DNA of 64,000 bases from Streptomyces sp. NBC_00237 (GTDB lineage Bacteria > Actinomycetota > Actinomycetes > Streptomycetales > Streptomycetaceae): positions 496,001 to 560,000 of the forward strand of contig NZ_JAPEMT010000002.1 of NCBI RefSeq assembly GCF_026342435.1, given 5' to 3'. A program made the translations under genes and the position numbers. Shown here in pieces: positions 15,482 to 23,179 of the stretch. The notes under the pieces were generated by a model that was not told the origin of the DNA, did not search any database, and was given only the letters and a program-made list of their open reading frames with translations. Each line of letters starts with the position of its first letter. Position 1 is the first letter of the stretch.

Positions 15482-17340
15482 CTCACCACCGCCTTCTCCA
15501 CCAGCAGCCGTACGGCCGCCGCGACCGATTCGGCGTCGATCCCGGCCCCGTTCAGCTGCTCGTCGGGGCTCGCCGATCCCGGCATGCTCGACACCGCGAG
15601 CCGCACCAGACGCGGCACCGGCCGCCCGTCCGCGTACGCCTCCGCCACCGCGTCGCCGAGGCCGCCCTCGGGGTGGTGGTCCTCGACGGTGACCAGGCAG
15701 CCGGTCTCCTGCCCTGCCTCCCACAGCGTCTGTGCGTCGACGGGCTTGACCGAGTACAGGTCGATGACCCGCACCGCGATCCCCTCCCCGGCCAGCACCT
15801 CGGCGGCGGCCAGCGCCTCGTGCACGGTCGTCCCCGCCGCCACCAGCGTCAGCCGGTCCGCCTCGCTCCGCCGCAGCACCTTGCTGCCGCCGACGGGGAA
15901 CTCCTCGTCGGGCCCGTAGATCACGTCGTCCTTGCCGCGTCCGGTGCGCAGGTAGCGGATGCCGTCGAGGTCGGCCATCGTCGCGACGAGCCTGGCGGTC
16001 TGGTTGGCGTCGCACGGGCACAGGACGGTGCTGCCGTGGACGGCACGCATCATCGCCAGGTCTTCGAGGCCCATCTGCGAGGGGCCGTCCTCGCCGATGG
16101 CCACGCCCGCGTGCGAGCCGACGACGTTCAGCGAGGCCCGGCTGATCGCCGCCATGCGCAGGAAGTCGTGGGCGCGGGTGAGGAACGCCGCGAAGGTCGA
16201 CACGTACGGGACGTGGCCGCGCGCCTGCATCCCGACGCCCGCCGCGACGAGGAGCTGCTCCGCGATGTAGCACTCGAAGTACCGGTCGGCGTGGTCCTTC
16301 GCGAAGTACTCGGTACGGGTCGAGTCGCCGACCTCCCCGTCGAGCGCGACGACGTCGCCGCGCGCGGAGCCCAGCGCGGCGAGTGCCCGGCCGTACGCGT
16401 CCCGGGTGGCGACCTGCTCGCCGCCCTTCTCGAACCGGGGAAGCGTCAGATGCCCGCTGGGCACGGCGTGCAGGGTGCGGGCGGCGATCGGCTTGTGCAC
16501 GTCGACGTGCCGGGCCCGTACGCCGCCGAGCTCGGCGATGGCCTCGGTCGCGTCGGGGAGCGGCTTGCCGTGCATGCCCTCCTTGTCGGCGACCGCCTCG
16601 ACTCCCTTCCCCTTGACGGTGCGTGCGAGGATCGCGGTCGGCTGGTTGAGGGTCGAGGTGGCTTCGTCGTACGCGCGGTCGATGGCCTCGGGGTCGTGCC
16701 CGTCGACCTCCACGGTGTGCCAGCCGAACGCCTTCAGGCGACGGGCGTACGCGTCGAGGTCGCGGCCGTGCCGGGTGGGCCCGCGCTGCCCGAGCCGGTT
16801 GACGTCCACGATCAGGGTGAGGTTGTCGAGCCCTTCCGCCCCGGCGTGCTCGACGGCCTCCCACACCGAGCCCTCCGCCATCTCGCTGTCGCCGCTGATC
16901 ACCCACACCCGGTACGGGACGCGGTCGAGCCGCTTCCCGGCGAGCGCCATGCCGACGCCGACCGGCAGCCCCTGCCCGAGCGATCCGGTCGCCACGTCCA
17001 CCCACGGCAGTCGGGGCGTGGGGTGCCCTTCGAGGCGGCTGCCCCGCCTGCGGAAGGTGAGGAGTTCCTCGTCGGTGAGGGCGCCCGCCGCCCGGTAGAC
17101 GGCGTACAGGAGGGGCGAGGCGTGCCCCTTGGAAAGGATCAGATGGTCGTTGCCGGGGTGGTCGGGGCGTTCGAAGTCGTAGCGCAGGTGGTTCGCGAGG
17201 AGTACGGCGGCCAGGTCGGCGGCGGACATCGACGAGGTCGCGTGCCCGGACCCCGCGGCATCCGTGGCACGCACGGAGTCCACCCTCAACTGCTGGGCGA
17301 GTTCGGTGAGTTCGGCAACGGAAAGACCTTCGGTGGGCAT
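15478..17340 (-). CDS. tkt: Transketolase
   Basis: 620 residues in one chain. N-terminal thiamine-diphosphate domain: GSGHATSSMSAADLAAVL, LSKGHASPLLYA and the ThDP motif GDSEMAEGSVWEA (about 145) ending in DVNRLGQRG. The pyrimidine-binding domain has DGEVGDSTRTEYF, ECYIAEQLLVAAGVGMQARG and IGEDGPSQMGLEDLAMMR; the C-terminal domain holds TVEDHHPEGGLGDA. Transfers two-carbon units between sugar phosphates. Shorter than the main TktA/B (about 690) and probably a secondary copy. AAAGAGGAGAAG precedes the ATG, and a 12-bp tandem repeat lies in its leader. Confidence 0.92.
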   Translation of the reverse strand: MPTEGLSVAELTELAQQLRVDSVRATDAAGSGHATSSMSAADLAAVLLANHLRYDFERPDHPGNDHLILSKGHASPLLYAVYRAAGALTDEELLTFRRRGSRLEGHPTPRLPWVDVATGSLGQGLPVGVGMALAGKRLDRVPYRVWVISGDSEMAEGSVWEAVEHAGAEGLDNLTLIVDVNRLGQRGPTRHGRDLDAYARRLKAFGWHTVEVDGHDPEAIDRAYDEATSTLNQPTAILARTVKGKGVEAVADKEGMHGKPLPDATEAIAELGGVRARHVDVHKPIAARTLHAVPSGHLTLPRFEKGGEQVATRDAYGRALAALGSARGDVVALDGEVGDSTRTEYFAKDHADRYFECYIAEQLLVAAGVGMQARGHVPYVSTFAAFLTRAHDFLRMAAISRASLNVVGSHAGVAIGEDGPSQMGLEDLAMMRAVHGSTVLCPCDANQTARLVATMADLDGIRYLRTGRGKDDVIYGPDEEFPVGGSKVLRRSEADRLTLVAAGTTVHEALAAAEVLAGEGIAVRVIDLYSVKPVDAQTLWEAGQETGCLVTVEDHHPEGGLGDAVAEAYADGRPVPRLVRLAVSSMPGSASPDEQLNGAGIDAESVAAAVRLLVEKAVVR

Positions 17341-17651
17341 GCTTCTCCTCTTTCTCCTCTACGGATCCCAGTGCGGATCCCTGTACGGATCCCTGTACGG
17401 ATCCCACCCGCGCCCCGCAGGCGGCGCGGGGCGTGCGGGGCCGGAGGGGCCGCGGAAGGCCGTGGTCCCGGGACCCGTCCCGCGTGCCCGCAGGCGGCCT
17501 GCCCAAACTCCGTGATCGGTGTGTTTCCGGGCGTCCTGCCGGGTTACCCGGCAAGCGAGCGCCCCCACCTCGGGCGTCCGCACCGTGCGCGCCGCACCTC
17601 CGTGGCACGCACGAACGACACCCTCACCCCCCGTTCGGAAGGCTCACCCTC
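17341..17651. other. Divergent intergenic region between transketolase and F420 oxidoreductase
   Basis: About 311 bp without a convincing gene. Holds the GGATCCC tandem repeat close to transketolase and a GC-rich inverted stretch around 17408-17430. Promoters for both flanking genes should be here; I could not assign -35/-10 boxes. Confidence 0.6.
17363..17405. repeat. 12-bp tandem repeat (GGATCCC every 12 bp, four copies)
   Basis: GGATCCC at 17363, 17375, 17387 and 17399 with five-base spacers (AGTGC, TGTAC, TGTAC). Lies 23-65 nt upstream of the transketolase ATG, probably in its leader or promoter. Confidence 0.85.
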
Positions 17652-18611
17652 ATGACCGCATTCGGCTACTTCCTCTCGTGCGAGGAGTTCGGCCCGGCCG
17701 AGCTGGTGGAGCAGGCCCGGATGGCCGAGCAGGCAGGCTTCGAGGCCCTCTGGATCTCCGACCACTTCCACCCGTGGAACGACGAGCAGGGCCAGAGCCC
17801 GTTCGTCTGGTCGGTGATCGGCGCGCTGTCGCAGGCGGTGTCGCTCCCCGTGCAGACGGCCGTGACCTGCCCGACCGTACGGATGCACCCGGCGGTGGTC
17901 GCCCACGCGGCGGCGACGGCGGCGGTCCAGCTGGAAGGCCGCTTCCGGCTCGGGGTGGGGTCGGGCGAAGCCCTCAACGAGCACATCATGGGCGGTCCGT
18001 GGCCGGGCGCGCGCATCCGCCTGGAGATGCTCGAAGAGGCGATCCTCCTCATGCGCAACCTCTTCGACGGCAACGAGGTCAGCCACGAGGGCAAGCACTA
18101 CCGCCTGGAGAACGCCCGCCTGTACACGGTCCCCGACGAGCCCGTCCCGATCGACGTCTCCGCCTTCGGACCCCAGGCGATGTCGCTGGCCGCCCGCTCC
18201 GGCGACGGACTGATCACCATGAAGCCCGACGAGGGCGCGGTGACGCGCTTCCGCAAGGGCGGCGGCGGGGCGAAGCCGGTGAGCGGCGGCTTCAAGGTCT
18301 GTTACGGCCAGGACCGCGCCGAAGCCGTCCGCACCGCACACCGCCTCTGGGCCCCGGAACAGCTCCCCGGCGAAATGGGCCAAGTCCTGCCCACTCCGCG
18401 CCACTTCGAGCAGATCTCCACCCTCGTCACCCCCGACATGGTCGCCGCGAACGTAGTCTGCGGCGACGACGTCGACGCTCACGTGGGCCGCCTCAGCGCC
18501 TACACCGCCGCGGGATTCGACCGTGTCTACGTCAACCAGATCGGCCAGGACCAGCGCGGCTTCTTCGACTTCTACCGCACCAAGGTCCTCCCCCAGGTTC
18601 AGGAGCCCTGA
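17652..18611 (+). CDS. LLM-class F420-dependent oxidoreductase, G6PDH-related
   Basis: 319 residues from ATG at 17652 (GGAAGG upstream). A luciferase-like TIM barrel: FGYFLSCEEFGPAELVEQA, ALWISDHFHPWND, VTCPTVRMHPAVVAHAAATA, LGVGSGEALNEHI. These correspond to the family of F420-dependent glucose-6-phosphate dehydrogenase-like enzymes with the conserved TVRMHP block. Likely hydride transfer between an alcohol or hemiacetal and coenzyme F420. Being divergent from transketolase hints at sugar-phosphate metabolism, but the substrate is not proven. Confidence 0.88.
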   Translation: MTAFGYFLSCEEFGPAELVEQARMAEQAGFEALWISDHFHPWNDEQGQSPFVWSVIGALSQAVSLPVQTAVTCPTVRMHPAVVAHAAATAAVQLEGRFRLGVGSGEALNEHIMGGPWPGARIRLEMLEEAILLMRNLFDGNEVSHEGKHYRLENARLYTVPDEPVPIDVSAFGPQAMSLAARSGDGLITMKPDEGAVTRFRKGGGGAKPVSGGFKVCYGQDRAEAVRTAHRLWAPEQLPGEMGQVLPTPRHFEQISTLVTPDMVAANVVCGDDVDAHVGRLSAYTAAGFDRVYVNQIGQDQRGFFDFYRTKVLPQVQEP

Positions 18612-18612
18612 G

Positions 18613-18732
18613 ATGAGACTGACCCAGGTCGCCCACCGACCGTCCCCCGCCCGGCGGCCGAGCCCGCGCACGAGGCTGGCGTACCTGCTGGCCCGGATCA
18701 GGTCGCTCGCCCTGCGCCGCCGCGATGCCTGA
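18613..18732 (+). CDS. Possible 39-residue arginine-rich peptide
   Basis: ATG at 18613 one base after the previous stop, with AGGAG 7 nt upstream inside the previous gene. Encodes MRLTQVAHRPSPARRPSPRT, then a Leu/Arg helix (LAYLLARIRSLALRRRDA). Its end overlaps the first codons of the enolase-superfamily gene, so it could act by translational coupling. No known family; could be chance. Confidence 0.35.
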   Translation: MRLTQVAHRPSPARRPSPRTRLAYLLARIRSLALRRRDA

Positions 18733-19873
18733 GGCAGGTGCGACCCCGGTGAACCCCTCCCCCCAACTCCCCCTGGAACAGCTGGACGCGGCCTGCTACC
18801 TCGTCCCCACCGACGGCCCGGAGGCGGACGGCACGCTCAGCTGGGACCGCACTCCCGTGGTGGTGGTCGAGGCCCGCGCCGACGGGACGGCCTACGGCAC
18901 GGGCTGGACGTACGCACCCGCCGCCGTGGGCGCGTACGTCGTCCAGGAACTGGCCCCCCTCCTCCTCGGTCTCGACGTCTTCGACATCCCGGCGGCGCAC
19001 GCGGCGATGTGCGGGGCGGCCCGCGACCACGGACGCCCCGGACTCGCCGCCTCGGCGATCTCAGCGGTCGACATCGCCCTCTGGGACCTGAAGTCCCACC
19101 TCCTCGCCCTCCCCCTGACCCGCCTCCTGGGTGCGGCCCGCGACACCGTCCCGGTCTACGGCAGCGGCGGCTTCACGACCTACCACGACACCCACCTCGC
19201 CTCCCAGCTCGGCGGCTGGGTGCACGGCCAGGGCATCGAACGCGTGAAGATACGGATCGGGGAGGCGTGGGGCAGGGCGGTGGTCCGCGACCTGGACCGG
19301 GTCCGACTGGCCCGCGAAGTCATCGGCACCCAGGCCGAGTTGTACGTGGACGCCAGCGGGGCCTACACCCGCAAGCAGGCGGTACGGATCGGAGTCCCGC
19401 TCGCCGAGCACGGCGTCGGCTGGTTCGAGGAACCGGTCCCCGCCGACGATCTGACCGGCCTGCGCCTGGTCCGCGACGCGGTGGTGTGCGACGTGACGGC
19501 GGGCGGCACGGGCGCGGCGAGCGACCTCGCCCACGCGGCGCGCACGATCCAGGCCGAGGCCGTGGACTGCGTGGTGTCCGACGCGACCCGCTGCGGCGGC
19601 CTGACGACCTTCCTCCGCACGGCCGCGCTGGCCCAGGCGCACGGCCTGGAAATCTCCACCCGGGGTGCCCCGCACGCCCACGCCCACGCGGCGGCGAGCC
19701 TGCCGAACCTGCGCCACGTCGAATGGTTCCACGACCACGTCCGCGTCGAATCCATGCTCTTCGCCGGAGCCCTGGACCCCACCGGCGGCACGCTCGACCT
19801 GACCCACCCCCTCCCCCCGGGCCACGGCCTCTCCCTCCGCCACGACGACGCCGAGCCCTACCGCCTCGCCTGA
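18725..19873 (+). CDS. Mandelate-racemase/muconate-lactonizing-like (enolase superfamily) protein
   Basis: 382 residues from ATG; GTG at 18749 is an alternative. N-terminal capping domain about 15-135, then a barrel with VKIRIGEAW (KxR acid/base site, about 174), LYVDASGAY (metal Asp), GWFEEPVPADD (metal Glu) and VVSDATRCGGLT. Two sites differ from the usual pattern. Where homologues have AAGE with the third metal Glu there is TAGG, and the strand that normally carries catalytic His reads ISTRGAPHAHAHA. Metal binding or chemistry may therefore be altered. Substrate unknown. Confidence 0.82.
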   Translation: MPEAGATPVNPSPQLPLEQLDAACYLVPTDGPEADGTLSWDRTPVVVVEARADGTAYGTGWTYAPAAVGAYVVQELAPLLLGLDVFDIPAAHAAMCGAARDHGRPGLAASAISAVDIALWDLKSHLLALPLTRLLGAARDTVPVYGSGGFTTYHDTHLASQLGGWVHGQGIERVKIRIGEAWGRAVVRDLDRVRLAREVIGTQAELYVDASGAYTRKQAVRIGVPLAEHGVGWFEEPVPADDLTGLRLVRDAVVCDVTAGGTGAASDLAHAARTIQAEAVDCVVSDATRCGGLTTFLRTAALAQAHGLEISTRGAPHAHAHAAASLPNLRHVEWFHDHVRVESMLFAGALDPTGGTLDLTHPLPPGHGLSLRHDDAEPYRLA

Positions 19874-19918
19874 CCACCCCCGCGCCAGGCGGCCTGAACC
19901 GCGCCCCTCTCCCTCACC

Positions 19919-20335
19919 TCACACCTTCGGCTTCGCCTCCGGCACGGGCGGCACCCCAGCCATCCCCGCCAACCCGTCCCGCTCCCCGGGCCGCACCCCC
20001 CGCGCAACCGAAGCCCCCTGCCCCGTCCCCGCCCCCCGGACCCGAGGCCGGGCCATCCCCCTCAACACCATCGCCCCGATCAACAACCCCGCCCCCACGA
20101 TGAGCGCCGAAGCCCACATCGGCACCACCGCCCCCAACCCGAGCACCACCGCCGCCACCACCGCCGCGCCCCCGTACAGCCCCGCCGCCCCCGCTCCCGC
20201 GTACAACCGCGCGGGCCGCTTCCGCGCCGCCAACTCCCTGCGCATCTCCTCCCGCATCTCCTCGACGACCGCTTCCCGCACGGCCTCCCGCGCCACCCGC
20301 GCGACCTCTTCCACAACGTTCGGCTTGATATCCAT
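19919..20335 (-). CDS. Holin-X/DUF-type small membrane protein
   Basis: 138 residues from ATG at 20335. An N-terminal charged amphipathic helix (VVEEVARVAREAVREAVVEE) is followed by two membrane helices (about 48-98: LYGGAAVVAAVVLGLGAVV and ASALIVGAGLLIGAMVL) and a Pro/Gly/Arg-rich cytosolic tail. This is the layout of the actinobacterial Phage_holin_3_6 (Holin-X) family, usually chromosomal and unrelated to lysis. A GTGT-N15-GGGTAC box lies right upstream and no good ribosome site is seen, so a leaderless transcript is possible. Confidence 0.72.
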   Translation of the reverse strand: MDIKPNVVEEVARVAREAVREAVVEEMREEMRRELAARKRPARLYAGAGAAGLYGGAAVVAAVVLGLGAVVPMWASALIVGAGLLIGAMVLRGMARPRVRGAGTGQGASVARGVRPGERDGLAGMAGVPPVPEAKPKV

Positions 20336-20344
20336 ACCGCCCGA

Positions 20345-20369
20345 GTACCCGACACGACACCCCCAACAC
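20345..20369 (-). promoter_or_regulatory. Possible SigB-type promoter of the holin-like gene
   Basis: Minus-strand GTGT (20366-20369), 15-nt spacer and GGGTAC (20345-20350), ending 9 nt before the ATG. Exact match to GNNT-N14-16-GGGTAC and the same geometry as at 12845 and 4243. Confidence 0.4.
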
Positions 20370-20487
20370 CCAACGCCCCCAAGCCCCTTGTCCACATCCC
20401 AAGACGCCCATCTCACATTCCAACACCCAGGCGTACCGTGATCCCGAGCTCACCACCCACCACACACCCAAGGGAGCGGGCCCCACC

Positions 20488-21303
20488 ATGCCGAGCGAAA
20501 CCGCCGTCTACACCCACGGCCACCACGAGTCCGTCCTGCGCTCCCACACCTGGCGCACGGCCGCCAACTCCGCCGCCTACCTGATCCCCCACCTCCGCCC
20601 GGGCCTGCGCGTCCTGGACGTGGGCTGCGGCCCGGGCACGATCACCGCCGACCTGGCCGAACTGGTGGGGCCCACCGGCCACGTGACCGGAGTCGACGCG
20701 GCGGCCACCGTCCTGGACCAGGCCCGCGCGACGGCCGCAGAGCGCGGCCTGACGCCGCACACCGACTTCACGACCGCCGACGTGCACGCCCTCGCCTTCC
20801 CTGACGACTCCTTCGACGTGGTCCACGCCCACCAGGTGCTCCAGCACGTGGGCGACCCGGTCACCGCACTGCGCGAGATGCGCCGCGTGTGCAAGCCAGG
20901 CGGGATCGTCGCGGCCCGCGACAGCGACTACCAGGCCATGACCTGGTACCCCGAACACCCCACCATGGACGCCTGGTTGACCCTCTACCGGCGGGTGGCC
21001 CGCGCCAACGGCGGCGAGCCCGACGCCGGACGCCGCGTGCGTTCCTGGGCCCTGCGAGCGGGCTTCACGGACGTCACGTCGTCCGCCGCCGCCTGGTGCT
21101 ACGCCACCCCCGACGAACGCTCGTGGTGGAGCGGCCTGTGGGCCGACCGCACCACCACCTCCGCCTACGCCGCACGCGCGACGGACGGCGGCCACGCGAC
21201 CGAGGACCAGCTCCGGGAGATCGCCGCCGCCTGGCGCGCCTGGGGCGCCCACGAGGACGCCTGGTTCATGGTCCCGCACGGCGAGATCCTCTGCCGCGCC
21301 TGA
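20488..21303 (+). CDS. Class I SAM-dependent methyltransferase
   Basis: 271 residues, start ATG with AAGGGAG upstream. SAM motif I VLDVGCGPGTITADLAELVG (about 42-61), motif II VTGVDAAAT, and DSFDVVHAHQVLQHVGDPV with the post-motif CKPGGIVAARD. The UbiE/COQ5-type Rossmann core is clear. The C-terminal part (about 165-271) is Trp-rich. Acceptor unknown. Confidence 0.9.
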   Translation: MPSETAVYTHGHHESVLRSHTWRTAANSAAYLIPHLRPGLRVLDVGCGPGTITADLAELVGPTGHVTGVDAAATVLDQARATAAERGLTPHTDFTTADVHALAFPDDSFDVVHAHQVLQHVGDPVTALREMRRVCKPGGIVAARDSDYQAMTWYPEHPTMDAWLTLYRRVARANGGEPDAGRRVRSWALRAGFTDVTSSAAAWCYATPDERSWWSGLWADRTTTSAYAARATDGGHATEDQLREIAAAWRAWGAHEDAWFMVPHGEILCRA

Positions 21304-21422
21304 CCAGCGGCGGGCGCACCGGCGGCGACCCCGCCAGCAGGAAGCCCGCTCTCCCCACCCACCGCGACCGCTTTCCCGCCGAAGGGATCACACCCCCACC
21401 CCACCCAACTACCCTCTCCAGC

Positions 21423-21785
21423 ATGGAAATCCTGGGAACCACACTCCGTATCTACGTGGACGACACCGAAGCCCTGGACACCACGGCCGCCTTCTACGAG
21501 CGCATCACGGGCACCCCGGCACTGCGCTTCGAGCGCGGCGGGGTCTCCGTCGCCGCGGTGGGCTGCTTCCTGGTGATGACCGGCCCCCGCGAGGAGATCG
21601 ACCTGCTCCGCAAGGTGACGGCGACGGTCGCGGTGCGGGACGTCACCCACGCCCACACCACCCTGACCGCCGCCGGCGCCCAGATCATCGCGGGCCCGGT
21701 CCCGACCCCGGTGGGCCGCAACCTGATCGCCCTGCACCCGGACGGCTCGGTCTTCGAGTACGTCGACCGCAACCCGGCCCCGTAA
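21423..21785 (+). CDS. VOC/glyoxalase-fold protein
   Basis: 120 residues. One vicinal-oxygen-chelate domain in two beta-alpha-beta-beta-beta halves: TTLRIYVDDTEALDTTAAFY and TATVAVRDVTHAHTTLTAAG, ending LIALHPDGSVFEYVD. The C-terminal Glu (FEY) is in the usual metal-ligand position. Could be a small lyase, dioxygenase-like or antibiotic-binding protein; substrate not predictable. Confidence 0.82.
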   Translation: MEILGTTLRIYVDDTEALDTTAAFYERITGTPALRFERGGVSVAAVGCFLVMTGPREEIDLLRKVTATVAVRDVTHAHTTLTAAGAQIIAGPVPTPVGRNLIALHPDGSVFEYVDRNPAP

Positions 21786-21804
21786 CGGCTCCGGCCCCAG
21801 CCCG

Positions 21805-23100
21805 TCACCCCCCGTTCAGCACCCGGCGGGCCACTTCGTCCTTGGCCGAGGCGAGTTCCGCCCCGAGGGCCTCGGTCCCGGCGGCGTCGAGCACGACCTC
21901 GCCCGCTTCCGGTTCCGCCCGCTCCAGCCGCAGTCGGCGCAGGTGAGTCGGCGGGTGGGTGGCGTCGGCGCTGTGGCCGCGCAGCTCGGCGATCCGCAGC
22001 AGGCGGGCGCGCTCGCGCTCGGGCACCCGGGTGGTGCGCGCCGTGACCCGGTCCCACAGGTCCTGGCCCGACGGCTGCGGTGCTGTCGCGCGGTCGCGGC
22101 GGCTGGTCATCTTGGACATGTGCGCCCGGGTGACGGCCGTTTCGAGCGCGGTGTGCGCGGAATCGCCGACCAACAGCAGGTCCATCACTGCGACGGCGGC
22201 CTCGCTGGAACCGGCCCGGGCGGCCAGTTCGTCGGCCCGGTACTCGGCGCGCTGCGAGCCGCGCAGGGTGAGCTGGTCGAGCACCACGATCAGGCCGAAC
22301 GCCGCGTGCCTGGGCAGGAAGTACGCCACGTTGACCAGACGCTCCCCCATGTCCCTCGGGTTGGCGACGGGTTCCAGGAAGTACAGCCAGTTCGCGAGGG
22401 TGCGCAGCGCGGTCCCGGTGATCAGGCCCGCACGTACGTCGCCTCCCGCGTAGTGCCCGAGTTCGTGGCCCAGGAGTGCGACGCGCTGGCGGGGAGTGGC
22501 CGACTCCCACAGCGCGATCCCCAGGGTCAGCACCCGGCGCTGCCGGATGCCGTACGCCGTGACGGACGCGTTGAAGCACGGCTCCACGACCACCGCGTCC
22601 ACGCCCCGCGTCCCGACGACCGAGGCGACCTCGTCGACCAGGGCGAACAGCCGGGGCGCGTCCGCCCGGTGCAGTACCGGCACGTCCTTGGGCAGACTGC
22701 CCAGGCGCGGGCGCAGTACCACCGCGACCATCAGGCAGCCCGCCCCGATCAGCGGCTGGACGACGGTGCTCCAGCCCAGGACGACGAGCAGCAGCCCGCC
22801 CACGGCGAGGGTGAGCGTGACCGCGTGCACCACGAGCGCGATCAGCAGCGCCACGGCGGTCGACGCGTCGAGGCCGGGCCTCGCGGCTCCCGAGGGCTCC
22901 TCGAAGAGCTGCTCGCCATGGCGGCGGGCCAGTTCCCGGCGCAGCGCTTCGAGCCGTCCGGGCGCGGGCTGCGGTTCACCCGGGTCGACGTTCCACCCGC
23001 AGCCGTCGCACCAGTCGACGTAGGCGGCGTGGACCGGAACCACGGCACCGCACTCGGGGCAGGATCTGGTTCCGGGCGCGGCGATGTCCTGCGTTTCCAT
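21805..23100 (-). CDS. M48 family membrane metalloprotease with N-terminal zinc ribbon
   Basis: 431 residues from ATG at 23100 (GGGGAG upstream). N-terminal CPECG (14-18) and CDGCGW (31-36) make a four-Cys zinc-ribbon-like module. Two membrane helices follow (about 80-130), then the catalytic HELGHYAGGD (212-221) and EYRADELA with the third zinc ligand. This is the HtpX/Ste24-type M48 fold, a membrane protease for misfolded membrane proteins or peptides. Zinc-ribbon fusion is less common. The C-terminal extension is Arg/Glu-rich. Confidence 0.88.
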   Translation of the reverse strand: METQDIAAPGTRSCPECGAVVPVHAAYVDWCDGCGWNVDPGEPQPAPGRLEALRRELARRHGEQLFEEPSGAARPGLDASTAVALLIALVVHAVTLTLAVGGLLLVVLGWSTVVQPLIGAGCLMVAVVLRPRLGSLPKDVPVLHRADAPRLFALVDEVASVVGTRGVDAVVVEPCFNASVTAYGIRQRRVLTLGIALWESATPRQRVALLGHELGHYAGGDVRAGLITGTALRTLANWLYFLEPVANPRDMGERLVNVAYFLPRHAAFGLIVVLDQLTLRGSQRAEYRADELAARAGSSEAAVAVMDLLLVGDSAHTALETAVTRAHMSKMTSRRDRATAPQPSGQDLWDRVTARTTRVPERERARLLRIAELRGHSADATHPPTHLRRLRLERAEPEAGEVVLDAAGTEALGAELASAKDEVARRVLNGG

Positions 23101-23179
23101 GTGTGCTCCCCCGGGCGGCCCTCCCCAGAGCCGCCCCGAATTCCGTTGCCCGGCGGCCAAGTGCCCCGGACGGCACACC

